Assembly: GCA_024690695.1 (NCBI GenBank)
Contig: JAILOS010000050.1
Span: 62,001 to 126,000 of the forward strand
Length of the DNA stretch: 64,000 nucleotides
Source of the DNA: Oscillospiraceae bacterium
GTDB taxonomy: Bacteria > Bacillota_A > Clostridia > Oscillospirales > Oscillospiraceae
Direction of reading: 5' to 3'
The notes beneath the pieces are model-generated. The model did no database searches. It saw only the letters and a program-made list of their open reading frames with translations, and was not told the origin of the DNA. Made by a program: the position numbers and the translations under genes. Numbering within the stretch: position 1 is the first letter of the stretch; every line of letters begins with the position of its first letter. Shown here in pieces: positions 53,385-62,040 of this stretch.

Positions 53385-53391
53385 GCGCAAT

Positions 53392-54204
53392 ATGGTTGAA
53401 AAGACGTATTACACACGCTGCGGCGCTGTTCATTACTGGGTAAACGGCAAGAAGGGGCTGCCGTTTACGCTGGCGTTTCTTCCGGGGCTGACCGCCGATC
53501 ACAGACTTTTTGACAAGCAGATCGCGTGCTTTGAGGACAAACTCTCCGTGCTCGTTTGGGATCCCCCCGCTCACGCCGCATCCTGGCCTTTTGATTTCTC
53601 TTTCAATCTGGAAGACACGGCTCGCTGGCTGGACAGTATTTTCCAGCAGGAAGGGATCTTCTCGCCCGTCATCGTCGGGCAGTCGATGGGCGGCTACGTC
53701 GGGCAGATGTACGCGCAGCTCTTCCCCGACAAGCTCAAGGGCTTTGTTTCGATCGACTCCGCGCCGCTTCAGAGAAAGTACGTCACGGCCGCCGAGATCT
53801 GGCTGCTGAAGAGAATGGAGCCTGTCTATCGGAAGTATCCGTGGCAGTCCCTTTTGAAAACCGGAACGAACGGAGTGGCGGTCTCCTCCTACGGCAGAGA
53901 GCTGATGCGCGAAATCATGATGACCTACGACGGCGATCAGGAGCGCTATGCGAAGCTGTCCGGTCACGGCATGCGGATGCTCGCCGAGGCGATGGAGGCA
54001 GATCTTCCCTACGAGCTCCGGTGCCCCGCTCTGCTGATCTGCGGCAAGAAAGACCGCGCCGGCTCCTGTCTGCGTTACAACAGGGCCTGGCACAGGGATA
54101 CGGGGATCCCGATCGAATGGATAGCGAACGCCGGGCACAATTCCAACACCGACGCGCCCGAAACGGTCAACCGTCTGATCGACGCTTTCGTTATGTCGCT
54201 GTAG
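53392..54204 (+). CDS. Alpha/beta-fold hydrolase
   Basis: A 270-residue cytoplasmic hydrolase. The ATG follows GGAGGAG. The nucleophile elbow is GQSMGG (Ser in VIVGQSMGGYVGQMYAQ), the acid is probably the Asp of LICGKKDRAGS, and the catalytic His lies in ANAGHNSNTDAPE. The lid region carries RRMEP-like and YPWQSLL helices. Substrate unknown. It heads a run of four plus-strand genes. Confidence 0.88.
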   Translation: MVEKTYYTRCGAVHYWVNGKKGLPFTLAFLPGLTADHRLFDKQIACFEDKLSVLVWDPPAHAASWPFDFSFNLEDTARWLDSIFQQEGIFSPVIVGQSMGGYVGQMYAQLFPDKLKGFVSIDSAPLQRKYVTAAEIWLLKRMEPVYRKYPWQSLLKTGTNGVAVSSYGRELMREIMMTYDGDQERYAKLSGHGMRMLAEAMEADLPYELRCPALLICGKKDRAGSCLRYNRAWHRDTGIPIEWIANAGHNSNTDAPETVNRLIDAFVMSL

Positions 54205-54260
54205 GTTTTCATGTAGGTTATCATTCCATACATAACAGAACAACAAGAAGGAGCAAGGTC

Positions 54261-54602
54261 ATGAAAAACGTCAAGCTGAAGTACGCTCTGCAGGGCTATG
54301 CCAGGGAATACGACGCCGTCGTCGATACGCTGCTCAAATCGAAAATCAAAGAGTGCTCCGGTCTTTTCAGCGGCAAGAAAGCCGAAAAAAAGACCTGGCA
54401 GGCGCTGTACGAAAAATACAACGCCGGCACGGAGACGCACGAGGACGCCGCCCAGATCCTGCTGGCGCTGCAGGAGATCATCACCAAAATGGCGAAAAAT
54501 CCGAACCCCTCGCAGATCGGAAACATGGCTGTCATCCGCGGCGCCTATATGCAGATCGCAACGTTCGTCAAGGGGGACATGGACGCGGAGAAGACGGAAT
54601 GA
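54261..54602 (+). CDS. Small helical protein of unknown function
   Basis: A 113-residue, Lys/Ala-rich protein (MKNVKLKYALQGYAREYDAV...) without recognised domain, signal or membrane segment. AAGAAGGAG precedes the ATG. Its stop overlaps the next start (ATGA), so it is translationally coupled to the PNPOx-like protein. Confidence 0.7.
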   Translation: MKNVKLKYALQGYAREYDAVVDTLLKSKIKECSGLFSGKKAEKKTWQALYEKYNAGTETHEDAAQILLALQEIITKMAKNPNPSQIGNMAVIRGAYMQIATFVKGDMDAEKTE

Positions 54603-55069
54603 TCAGGTCTATGCGCCGTAAAAGCGCCGCGATGAGCGCGCAGGAAGCCGAGGCCTGTCTGAAATCCGAAACCTGGGGCGTCCTGTCGCTGTTCGGCGAC
54701 GACGGATATCCCTACGGCGTTCCGGTCAATTACGTCTGGCATGACGGAGCCGTCCTGATCCACAGCGCCTCCTGTCCCGGGAACAAGCTGGACGGGCTTC
54801 GCCGGAACGGAAAGGTCTGCTTTACCGTCGTACCGGAGCATCGGCTCGACCCAGAGCGCTGGAGCACGGATTACCGCAGCGTCATCGTTTTCGGTCATGC
54901 CGAAATCCTTGACGATCCGGACGAAAAAAGACGTCTGATGCGCTCTTTTATGGGAATCCTCGCGCCCGCGGTTCGGGAAAAAGCGCTCGCCGCCTGTGAT
55001 CCCGGAGCGGGCGGTCTCGCGATGATCCGGATCGTTCCCGTCCTGATCACAGGAAAGAAAAACACATAA
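54599..55069 (+). CDS. Pyridoxamine 5'-phosphate oxidase-like flavoprotein (NimA-like)
   Basis: A 156-residue FMN-binding split-barrel protein. MRRKSAAMSAQEAEACLKS, GVLSLFGDDGYPYGVPVNYV, LIHSASCPGNKLDGLRRNGK and VCFTVV follow the order of the NimA/PNPOx-like family, which reduces flavin- or haem-linked substrates or nitro compounds. Activity is not predictable. Coupled to the preceding gene. Confidence 0.88.
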   Translation: MIRSMRRKSAAMSAQEAEACLKSETWGVLSLFGDDGYPYGVPVNYVWHDGAVLIHSASCPGNKLDGLRRNGKVCFTVVPEHRLDPERWSTDYRSVIVFGHAEILDDPDEKRRLMRSFMGILAPAVREKALAACDPGAGGLAMIRIVPVLITGKKNT

Positions 55070-55107
55070 CGTAAGCGGCCTTTGGGCTGCCAGGCAGGTG
55101 ATATTCA

Positions 55108-56208
55108 ATGCTCTTTACCAATTTTATTCTTGAAAATTACGTCATGCTATTCGAGCTGATCGGCGTGCTCGTCATCATGGAGATCAGCGTTCATATTCCC
55201 GATCGGATCAAAAGGCTGACGGTCACGGTCGTCTTTCTGCTGTTGATCGAATCTCTGATCTTTACGGTCGAACGCTGGACGCAGAGCTTTGAGACCCTCA
55301 GCCCCGCGCGTCCGCTCCTTACCTACTCGATGTACACGATCTATCCGATCATTCTGCTGATCTTGATGCAGATCACGGTCACGGAGCAGATGACGAAAAA
55401 AACGTTTTTCCTGCTGTTGATCCCGGAGTTCATCAGCATCCCCCTGTACTTCACCTCTATGCTGACACATATGGTCTGTTGGTTTTCGGAGGATAACCGA
55501 TATCACCCCGGGCCGCTCCGGCTGTGGCCGTACGCGATCTTCGGTCTGTATACGCTGATCTTTCTGATCCATAACATCCGCTATTTCAGACACTCCAACC
55601 ATATCAGCCGCGTCAGCGTTCTTTTTATCGTCATCGGTCCGGTTCTCGGCGTCGTGTATTACAAATATTTTGAAACCGATTATGATTACAGCGCGCTTTT
55701 TGCTTCGGCGATCCTGCTGTATTACATTTATCTGTACATCCACATGGCCAAGATCGACCCGCTGACGAAGCTGTTGAACCGCCAGAGCTATTATCAGGAG
55801 ATGAACGTCAACGCGCGCTCGATCACCGGCGTCGCCTCGGTGGACATGAACGAGCTGAAATATCTGAACGACAATTTCGGTCACGAGGCCGGCGACGAAG
55901 CGCTCAAAACAGTCGCGGAGGTCATGCGGCAGCATTGCGGGAATAACGGCAGCGTTTTCCGCATCGGCGGCGACGAATTCATTATTCTCTACGCCAACTC
56001 CGATGAAGCGGAAATCTCCGCCGCCATCGACCGGATGCGGCAGAAGATGGCCGAGACCCCCTATACCTGCGCATTCGGTTTTGCCATGAAGAAAAAAGGC
56101 TCGTCCGTTTATGACACCGTTCTGAAGGCCGATGAAATGATGTACGCCGATAAAGAAGCCATCAAGCAGGCGTTCAGTGAAGCGGGCAAGACTTTCCACA
56201 GCCGCTGA
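55108..56208 (+). CDS. Membrane GGDEF diguanylate cyclase
   Basis: A 366-residue protein with an N-terminal block of about seven hydrophobic helices (residues 5-215) resembling 7TM sensor modules, and a C-terminal GGDEF domain. The active site is intact (FRIGGDEFIILYANSD) with KIDPLTKLLNRQSYYQE and SVDMNELKYLNDNFGHEAGD. An RxxD inhibitory site is not seen at the usual place, so product feedback may be absent. Ligand unknown. A strong terminator follows. Confidence 0.92.
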   Translation: MLFTNFILENYVMLFELIGVLVIMEISVHIPDRIKRLTVTVVFLLLIESLIFTVERWTQSFETLSPARPLLTYSMYTIYPIILLILMQITVTEQMTKKTFFLLLIPEFISIPLYFTSMLTHMVCWFSEDNRYHPGPLRLWPYAIFGLYTLIFLIHNIRYFRHSNHISRVSVLFIVIGPVLGVVYYKYFETDYDYSALFASAILLYYIYLYIHMAKIDPLTKLLNRQSYYQEMNVNARSITGVASVDMNELKYLNDNFGHEAGDEALKTVAEVMRQHCGNNGSVFRIGGDEFIILYANSDEAEISAAIDRMRQKMAETPYTCAFGFAMKKKGSSVYDTVLKADEMMYADKEAIKQAFSEAGKTFHSR

Positions 56209-56238
56209 GCTGCCGCGGAAGCCGCTTGTCCGGCCGCA

Positions 56239-56283
56239 GCCGCCCTCCTTTTCCTGCCCCGGAGAAGGAGGGCGGCGCTTTTT
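56239..56283 (+). terminator. Terminator after the GGDEF gene
   Basis: A 12-bp stem GCCGCCCTCCTT / AAGGAGGGCGGC followed by GC and five T. Confidence 0.88.
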
Positions 56284-56350
56284 CGTCCGTGCTGCTCGTC
56301 ATGAAGCCCTCCCCTGCCGTCATACGCTGATGGCAGGAGGAGGGATTCAT

Positions 56351-57118
56351 TTGTCTGAAATACGCTCGTATCTGAAAAACAAGAAACCGATCCTGTCCGC
56401 GCTCGCGCTCGTCGCAGCCGTCGCCGCGATCTTCTGGGCCGTCAACAGCCCCGCCATCGTCGGCGTGTCTGCCGCTCAGCGCGAGCTTCCGATCTACAGC
56501 GTTCAGCGCGATGACAAAGTCGTCGCCCTGTCCTTTGACGCCGCCTGGGGAAACGAGGATACGCAGACGCTGATCGATATCCTCGACCGCTATCAGGTGC
56601 ACGCGACGTTTTTCGTCGTCGGCGACTGGGCAGACCGCTATCCGGAATCCGTCCGCGCTCTCGCGCAGGCCGGAAACGAGGTCATGAACCATTCCTCGCA
56701 TCACGCGCATTTTTCCAAGCTGAGCGAGACGGAGATCCTGAACGACCTGAACGACTGTAACGCACGGATTGAAGCGCTGACCGGGGTCTCTCCCGTCCTG
56801 TTCCGCTGTCCGTACGGGGAGTATGACGATCACGTGATCCGCACGGTCAACAGCGCCGGCATGACCGCCATCCAATGGGATGTGGACAGTCTCGACTGGA
56901 AGGGGCTTTCCGCCGACGAGATCAGCAGGCGCGTTCTGAGCCGCGTTCAGCCCGGCAGCATCGTCCTGTTCCACAACGCGGCCGAGCATACGCCGGAGGC
57001 GCTGCCGACGATTCTCGAGTCCCTGCTGGCCGACGGCTACACCGTGGTCCCGGTCTCTCAGCTTCTGCTCGAGGGGAACTATACCATCGACCATACCGGG
57101 CGTCAGTGCGCCGCATAG
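56351..57118 (+). CDS. PdaB-like polysaccharide deacetylase
   Basis: A 255-residue protein close in length to B. subtilis PdaB (254), which is needed for spore stability. The TTG start (MSEIRSYLKNKKPIL) is set by AGGAGGAGGG. A membrane anchor helix (about 14-35) precedes a NodB domain: VALSFDAAWGNEDTQTLIDI (the PdaB-type DAAWG variant), the metal His pair in NHSSHHAHFSK, and LFRCPYGEYDD. It is 10 bases upstream of asd. Confidence 0.88.
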   Translation: MSEIRSYLKNKKPILSALALVAAVAAIFWAVNSPAIVGVSAAQRELPIYSVQRDDKVVALSFDAAWGNEDTQTLIDILDRYQVHATFFVVGDWADRYPESVRALAQAGNEVMNHSSHHAHFSKLSETEILNDLNDCNARIEALTGVSPVLFRCPYGEYDDHVIRTVNSAGMTAIQWDVDSLDWKGLSADEISRRVLSRVQPGSIVLFHNAAEHTPEALPTILESLLADGYTVVPVSQLLLEGNYTIDHTGRQCAA

Positions 57119-57128
57119 GAGGGAAACG

Positions 57129-58130
57129 ATGAGAAACCTGAAAATCGGTATTCTCGGCGCCAACGGCGCCGTGGGACGCGAGATGCTGCGGCTGATCGAG
57201 GAATATAAGCTGCCGGTCAGCGAGCTTCGGCTGCTGACCGGGCCGCACAGCGTCGGCCATCGGGTCCTGTTCCGGGGCGAGGAGCAGCGTCTGCTCCCCA
57301 CCGAGGCCGGGAGCTTTGCCGCCCTCGACTACGTTCTCGGCGCCGCCGACGCAGCTGTTTCGCGGCGCTGCGCCGATGCGATCCGAAGCAGCGGGGCGGT
57401 TTATATCGACAACAGCTCGCTGTTTCGCCTCGACCCGGAGGTTCCGCTGATCGTGCCGGAAATCAACGGCGGCGACGCCTTTCGTCATAAAGGGATCATC
57501 GCCAATCCGAACTGCTGTACGATCCTGACGCTGATGGCCGTCGCCGGCATCCATCTGCTCAGTCCGATCCGCAGCATGACCGTGAGCACCTATCAGTCCG
57601 TATCCGGCGCGGGTCTCGCGGGGCTTCGTGAGCTCGAAGCGCAGCTTCGCGCGACGATCGAAGGCGAAGAGCTGACAGCGGAGGTCTTTCCGGCGCCGAT
57701 CGCCGGCAACGTGATCCCCTGCATCGGGGCGATCACAGCCAACGGGTATACGGAGGAAGAAATGAAAATGCAGTGGGAAGGCCGCAGGATCCTGCATCAG
57801 CCGGATCTGTGCGTCACCTGCACCTGCGTGCGCGTGCCGGTTCTGCGTTCCCACTCCATCGCCGTCACGGTACGGACCGAGGATCTGGTCTCCCCCGCTG
57901 ACGCCGAAAAGGCGATCCGCGCCTTCCAGGGCTGCCGCGTCTCCGACGGCGAGCGTCCCTATCCGACGCCGCTGGACGTGGAGGATCAGGATCTCGTCTG
58001 GGTCGGGCGCATCCGCCGGGATCTGTGCGATCCGCGCGCGCTGGCGCTCTGGTGCTGCGGAGATCAGCTCCGGAAGGGCGCCGCCGCCAACGCGCTGCAG
58101 ATCCTTTGTCTGCTGGAGCGCAGCCGATAG
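57129..58130 (+). CDS. asd: Aspartate-semialdehyde dehydrogenase
   Basis: Reduces aspartyl phosphate for threonine, methionine, lysine and diaminopimelate synthesis. The NADP fold is IGILGANGAVGREML, the catalytic Cys lies in IIANPNCCTILTLM, YQSVSGAG follows, and the substrate Arg/His are in RVPVLRSHSIAVTV. 333 aa, complete. The product is the DapA substrate. Confidence 0.96.
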   Translation: MRNLKIGILGANGAVGREMLRLIEEYKLPVSELRLLTGPHSVGHRVLFRGEEQRLLPTEAGSFAALDYVLGAADAAVSRRCADAIRSSGAVYIDNSSLFRLDPEVPLIVPEINGGDAFRHKGIIANPNCCTILTLMAVAGIHLLSPIRSMTVSTYQSVSGAGLAGLRELEAQLRATIEGEELTAEVFPAPIAGNVIPCIGAITANGYTEEEMKMQWEGRRILHQPDLCVTCTCVRVPVLRSHSIAVTVRTEDLVSPADAEKAIRAFQGCRVSDGERPYPTPLDVEDQDLVWVGRIRRDLCDPRALALWCCGDQLRKGAAANALQILCLLERSR

Positions 58131-58139
58131 ATTGACCGC

Positions 58140-58179
58140 AAAGCCGGAAGCAGTCTTCAAACGGGCTGCCTCCGGCTTT
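58140..58179 (+). terminator. Probable terminator after asd
   Basis: Imperfect stem AAAGCCGGAAGCAG / CTGCCTCCGGCTTT, with a short T tail. Confidence 0.65.
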
Positions 58180-58218
58180 CAGCCATCGTTTTCCGGGTCG
58201 GAACCAACAGAGAAAGTA

Positions 58219-58247
58219 TTGAAATCCGTCTGAAAACATGATATGAT
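58219..58247 (+). promoter_or_regulatory. Sigma-A promoter for the flavoprotein-hypA operon
   Basis: TTGAAA, 17-bp spacer, TATGAT, about 57 bases before the ATG behind GGAGGAG. Confidence 0.75.
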
Positions 58248-58303
58248 TTTATTATCTGTAAGCATTTGACGGACCATTACAAATACTTTGGAGGAGATAC
58301 CGT

Positions 58304-61009
58304 ATGGCAAGAGAGATTCTTTTCGACCTCGGCAAAATGATCACCGACCGCATCCCCTACAAGCTCGGCCTCAAGAGGCTGACCGAAACCGATCCCGAGT
58401 ACATCATTCTGGACCGCGCATGCTCCAGCGACGAGATCGCTGAAGTGATGCTCAAGATGGGCTTGCGCAAGCCCAAGACGACGGCGGAAATCGCCAAGCT
58501 CACCGGAAAGCCCGAATCGAGAATCGTCGAGCTGCTCACCGACGCCGCCGAGAAAGGCATCGTTGAGTACAACTGGGAGAATCCTCAGCACGAGAAGCAG
58601 TGGTACGTTCAGCTCTTCGTTCCCGGCATTGCCGAGATGACGAACATGGTCCTCTGGCAGGTCGAGAAATATCCCGAGCTGGCCGACAGCTTTGACAAGA
58701 TGACCTTCCTGCCTCTCGAGGGCAAGACCCACCTGATTCCCCCCGGCGGCGACGGCATCGGCATGCACGTCATCCCCGTCGAGAACGCCATCCCCTCCGG
58801 CAGCAAGTCCGTTTCCATCGAGCATATCTCCCACTGGCTGGATAAGTACGACGGTCATCTCTCCGTCGGTTACTGCTCCTGCCGCAACGCCCGCCGCCTC
58901 TACAAGCAGGGCTCCGGCGAGATCCAGGACGACTGCTGCATCGGCCTCGGCGACTTTGCCGATTACCTGATCGAGACCGGCAAGGGCCGGCCGATCACCA
59001 AGGAAGAGGCGCTTTCGATCTGCCAGCGCGCCGAAGAGAACGGCTACGTCCATCAGACGACGAATATCGACGGCGAAGACAAGATTTTCGGTCTGTGCAA
59101 CTGCGACATCGGCGTATGCTTTGCGCTGCGCACCAGCCAGTACTTCAACACGCCGAACCTCTCCGCTTCCTCCTTCCGCGCCCACGTCGACAAGGAGAAA
59201 TGCGTTGCCTGCGGCAAGTGCGTTGAGGTCTGCCCGGCCGGCGCCGTCATGCTCGGCCAGAAGCTCTGCACGAAGAACGGCGAGGTCGAGTATCCCCGCC
59301 AGGAGCTGCCCTCCGGTCTCAAATGGGGCAAGGACAAGTGGAACCCGGACTACGTCAGGGATAACCGCAGGAACTGCCACGAGACCGGCACCGCGCCCTG
59401 CAAATCCGCCTGCCCGGCTCATATCGCGATCCAGGGCTACATCAAGCTCGCCAAGGAAGGCCGTTATCTCGACGCGCTGAAGCTCATCAAGCAGGACAAC
59501 CCCTTTCCCTCCGTCTGCGGCTACGTCTGCAACCGCCGCTGCGAGGACGCCTGCACACGCGGCTCCGTCGACAAGGCGCTTGCCATCGACGAGATCAAGA
59601 AATTCATCGCCGAGCAGGATCTGAAGAGCGAAGAGCGCTACGTTCCCGCTCCGCTGTACCGCCGTCCGATCGACAAGCCCTACGAGGAAAAGGTCGCCGT
59701 CATCGGCGCCGGTCCCGCGGGTCTGAGCTGCGCCTACTATCTGGCGCGCATGGGCTACGTCAACGTCACCGTGTTCGACCGCAACCGCGAACCCGGCGGC
59801 ATGCTCGTCATGGGCATCCCCAGCTACCGGCTCGACCGCAGCGCGCTCAAGGGCGAGATCGCCATTCTTGAAAAGATGGGCGTTCATTTCCAGATGAACA
59901 CCGAGATCGGCAAAGACGTCACGATCGAGGAGCTGCGCAAGCAGGGCTTCAAGGGCTTCTACGTCGCCATCGGCGCGCAGAAGAGCTCCCGCCTCGGCAT
60001 CCCCGGCGAGGATCTCAAGGGCGTTTACGGCGGCGTTGACTTCCTGCGCGAGGTCAACCTCGGCGAGAAGCCCGCGGTCGGCAAAAAGTGCGCGGTCATC
60101 GGCGGCGGCAACGTGGCTATGGACGTCTGCCGCACGGCCGTTCGTCTCGGCGCCGAGACCTACGTGATCTACCGCCGCAGCGAGGAAGAGATGCCCGCCG
60201 ACAAGGAAGAAGTCGCCGAAGCCAAGGCTGAAGGCGTCAAGTTCTGCTTCCTCAACGCGCCCGTCGAGATCGTCGGCGCGGAGGGCAAAGTCACCGGTCT
60301 GAAGGTCGAGCTGATGGAGCTTGGCGAGCCGGATGAAAAGGGCCGCCGCAAGCCCGTCGGCACCGGCAAGTTCGAGACCATCGAGGTCGATTCCGTCCTC
60401 GCCGCCGTCGGCCAGGCGATCGACTGGGGCAAGCTGGACGTCGGCGCGCTCAAAACCGGCAAGAAGGGCAACGCGATCGCCGATCCCGTCACCTATCAGA
60501 CCGAGCAGCCCGACATCTTCGTCGGCGGCGACGTCTACACCGGGCCGAAGTTCGCGATCGACGCGATCGCCGCGGGCCGCGAGGGCGCTGAGTCCCTGCA
60601 CCGCTTCGTTCAGGACGGCCAGAGCCTCACGATCGGCCGCAACCTGCGCCAGTTCAGCGAGCTTGACAAGCAGAACATCGTCCTCGGGACCGATTCCTTC
60701 GACCGTCCCGCCCGTCAGGAGATCAAGCACGATCCGCTCAAGCTCAAGTCCTTTGAGCACGACCGTCTCACCTTCACCGAGGAAGAGGTCAAGGCCGAAG
60801 CCAGCCGCTGCCTGGGCTGCGGCGTCAGCGTTGTCGACCCGAACCGCTGCATCGGCTGCGGTCTGTGCACGACGAGATGCATGTTCGACGCGATCCACCT
60901 GCAGAGAGACGTTCCGGAGGCCTCCACGATGGTCCGCTGCGAGGACAAGGTCGGCCCGATGCTCAAGTACGCCGCCAAGCAGGCCGTGCGGATCGTCCGC
61001 AAGAAATAA
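58304..61009 (+). CDS. Multi-domain iron-sulfur FAD/NAD(P) oxidoreductase (GltD-like core)
   Basis: A 901-residue electron-transfer protein. Residues about 50-100 look like a winged helix. A cysteine-rich region (GYCSCRNAR, DDCCIGLG, GLCNCDIGVC) is followed by a ferredoxin-type motif CVACGKCVEVCPAG near 305-320. The GltD-like half begins with APCKSACPAHIAIQGYI and CGYVCNRRCEDACTRG, then the FAD fold VAVIGAGPAGLSCAYYLA and the NAD(P) fold CAVIGGGNVAMDVCRTAV. A C-terminal ferredoxin (RCLGCG and CIGCGLCTTRCMFDAI) ends it. The electron acceptor or partner is unknown. It is 3 bases from hypA. Confidence 0.88.
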   Translation: MAREILFDLGKMITDRIPYKLGLKRLTETDPEYIILDRACSSDEIAEVMLKMGLRKPKTTAEIAKLTGKPESRIVELLTDAAEKGIVEYNWENPQHEKQWYVQLFVPGIAEMTNMVLWQVEKYPELADSFDKMTFLPLEGKTHLIPPGGDGIGMHVIPVENAIPSGSKSVSIEHISHWLDKYDGHLSVGYCSCRNARRLYKQGSGEIQDDCCIGLGDFADYLIETGKGRPITKEEALSICQRAEENGYVHQTTNIDGEDKIFGLCNCDIGVCFALRTSQYFNTPNLSASSFRAHVDKEKCVACGKCVEVCPAGAVMLGQKLCTKNGEVEYPRQELPSGLKWGKDKWNPDYVRDNRRNCHETGTAPCKSACPAHIAIQGYIKLAKEGRYLDALKLIKQDNPFPSVCGYVCNRRCEDACTRGSVDKALAIDEIKKFIAEQDLKSEERYVPAPLYRRPIDKPYEEKVAVIGAGPAGLSCAYYLARMGYVNVTVFDRNREPGGMLVMGIPSYRLDRSALKGEIAILEKMGVHFQMNTEIGKDVTIEELRKQGFKGFYVAIGAQKSSRLGIPGEDLKGVYGGVDFLREVNLGEKPAVGKKCAVIGGGNVAMDVCRTAVRLGAETYVIYRRSEEEMPADKEEVAEAKAEGVKFCFLNAPVEIVGAEGKVTGLKVELMELGEPDEKGRRKPVGTGKFETIEVDSVLAAVGQAIDWGKLDVGALKTGKKGNAIADPVTYQTEQPDIFVGGDVYTGPKFAIDAIAAGREGAESLHRFVQDGQSLTIGRNLRQFSELDKQNIVLGTDSFDRPARQEIKHDPLKLKSFEHDRLTFTEEEVKAEASRCLGCGVSVVDPNRCIGCGLCTTRCMFDAIHLQRDVPEASTMVRCEDKVGPMLKYAAKQAVRIVRKK

Positions 61010-61012
61010 GGC

Positions 61013-61357
61013 ATGCACGAGCTGGGAACCATCTATTACGTCATCGACACGGTGGAAAAGCTGATGGTCGAGCACAAGCTCACCAAGGTCGCCTCCATCA
61101 CGCTCGAGGTCGGAGAGCTCAGCGGGATCGTTCCGGATTATCTGAACGATTTCTGGCAATTTGCCCGCGCGAAGACAGAGCATTTCAAGGAGACCGAGCT
61201 GAAGCTGGAAGAGCTCAAGGCCGTCACCTATTGCCAGGACTGCCAGAAGACCTACCCGACGATCGAATACAAAAAGATCTGCCCGTACTGCGGCAGCGGC
61301 AACACCTTCCTCGTGACGGGAAACGAATACAACATCAAGGAAATCGAAGCCATGTAA
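61013..61357 (+). CDS. hypA: HypA-like nickel metallochaperone
   Basis: A 114-residue HypA family protein. The N-terminal nickel site MHELG is intact and the zinc site uses two CxxC pairs, YCQDCQKTYP and CPYCGSGN. HypA normally inserts nickel into [NiFe] hydrogenase or urease, but no such enzyme is encoded in this window. Its coupling to the 901-residue flavoprotein suggests a special role there. A strong hairpin follows. Confidence 0.92.
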   Translation: MHELGTIYYVIDTVEKLMVEHKLTKVASITLEVGELSGIVPDYLNDFWQFARAKTEHFKETELKLEELKAVTYCQDCQKTYPTIEYKKICPYCGSGNTFLVTGNEYNIKEIEAM

Positions 61358-61360
61358 GCC

Positions 61361-61396
61361 CACAGGGCCTTTCGGAGCGATCCGAAAGGCCCTGTG
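61361..61396 (+). terminator. Terminator after hypA
   Basis: A perfect 16-bp stem CACAGGGCCTTTCGGA / TCCGAAAGGCCCTGTG with a 4-base loop, followed by TTTA. A second imperfect hairpin at 61406-61438 may serve the convergent gene. Confidence 0.88.
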
Positions 61397-61463
61397 TTTA
61401 CGAAGCAGCCCCTCCTGCCCTGCAGGCAGAAGGGGCTGTCCATGCGTCTTGTCTTGCTTCTTC

Positions 61464-61673
61464 TCAGAGAGCGTTGATCGCGCTCTCGATCTTTTTGGCG
61501 GCTTCCTCGGGAACAAGCTTCTTGCTGACGACCAGGTCGAAAATCTCTCCGCAGGTCTTCTTGTTGAAGAGCTTGACCGGGTATTTCATGAGCTGCGGCG
61601 CATACTGGCGGATGATCTCCACGCATTTTTCGTTGGCAAAGCAGTCTTTGACGGTAAGGCTTCTGAAATTCAT
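61464..61673 (-). CDS. Small helical protein of unknown function
   Basis: A 69-residue protein (MNFRSLTVKDCFANEKCVEI...) ending KLVPEEAAKKIESAINAL. The start is fixed by AAGGAGG eight bases upstream; upstream in-frame ATGs lack a Shine-Dalgarno. No membrane segment or signal, and no family recognised with confidence. Bounded by hairpins on its 3' side. Confidence 0.75.
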   Translation of the reverse strand: MNFRSLTVKDCFANEKCVEIIRQYAPQLMKYPVKLFNKKTCGEIFDLVVSKKLVPEEAAKKIESAINAL

Positions 61674-61879
61674 GACGGTTCCTCCTTGTATGATTTGCCG
61701 ATTCCCGGACAGCTTCATCATACCACAGCCCGTTCCGACAAGTCAACCGTTACCGGCTCTCCGGCTTTTTTTCGGATCGTTGTTTACAGTCTGTACAACA
61801 TCTGATAAAATAAAATCTGTATGATACAGGCAGCAGAACGCCGAAAGCCCCTGTCGGCAAAGGCTTTCGGCGTGATCTC

Positions 61880-61956
61880 TGGCACCCACGGGAGGATTCG
61901 AACCTCTGGCCTGCCGCTTAGGAGGCGGCCGCTCTATCCTGCTGAGCTACGTGGGC
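61880..61956 (-). tRNA. tRNA-Arg (anticodon CCU)
   Basis: On the minus strand a full cloverleaf is readable: acceptor GCCCACG pairing with CGTGGGT, D arm GCTCAGCAGGATAGAGC, anticodon stem GCCGC/GCGGC around the loop CTCCTAA (anticodon CCT), T arm GAGGTTCGAATCCTC, discriminator G and an encoded CCA. It decodes AGG. Confidence 0.97.
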
Positions 61957-61987
61957 ATTTTTGAGCCGTTTTGTTTTCGGCTGTTGT

Positions 61988-62016
61988 ATTCTATCGCAAA
62001 TTCCTGTTTGTGTCAA
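61988..62016 (-). promoter_or_regulatory. Sigma-A promoter for tRNA-Arg
   Basis: On the minus strand: TTGACA, 17-bp spacer, TAGAAT, about 31 bases before the tRNA 5' end. Confidence 0.85.
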
Positions 62017-62040
62017 CAAACAAGTTCGGCGGTCTTGCTT

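Noticed and set aside
61013..61357. Evidence for a [NiFe] hydrogenase operon
   Set aside because: Only hypA is present; no hydrogenase subunits or other hyp genes occur in the window.
58277..61516. Very long minus-strand open frame opposite the flavoprotein and hypA
   Set aside because: The opposite strand encodes recognisable iron-sulfur and FAD motifs throughout; the antisense product is Leu/Ala/Asp-rich noise caused by GC-rich codon use.
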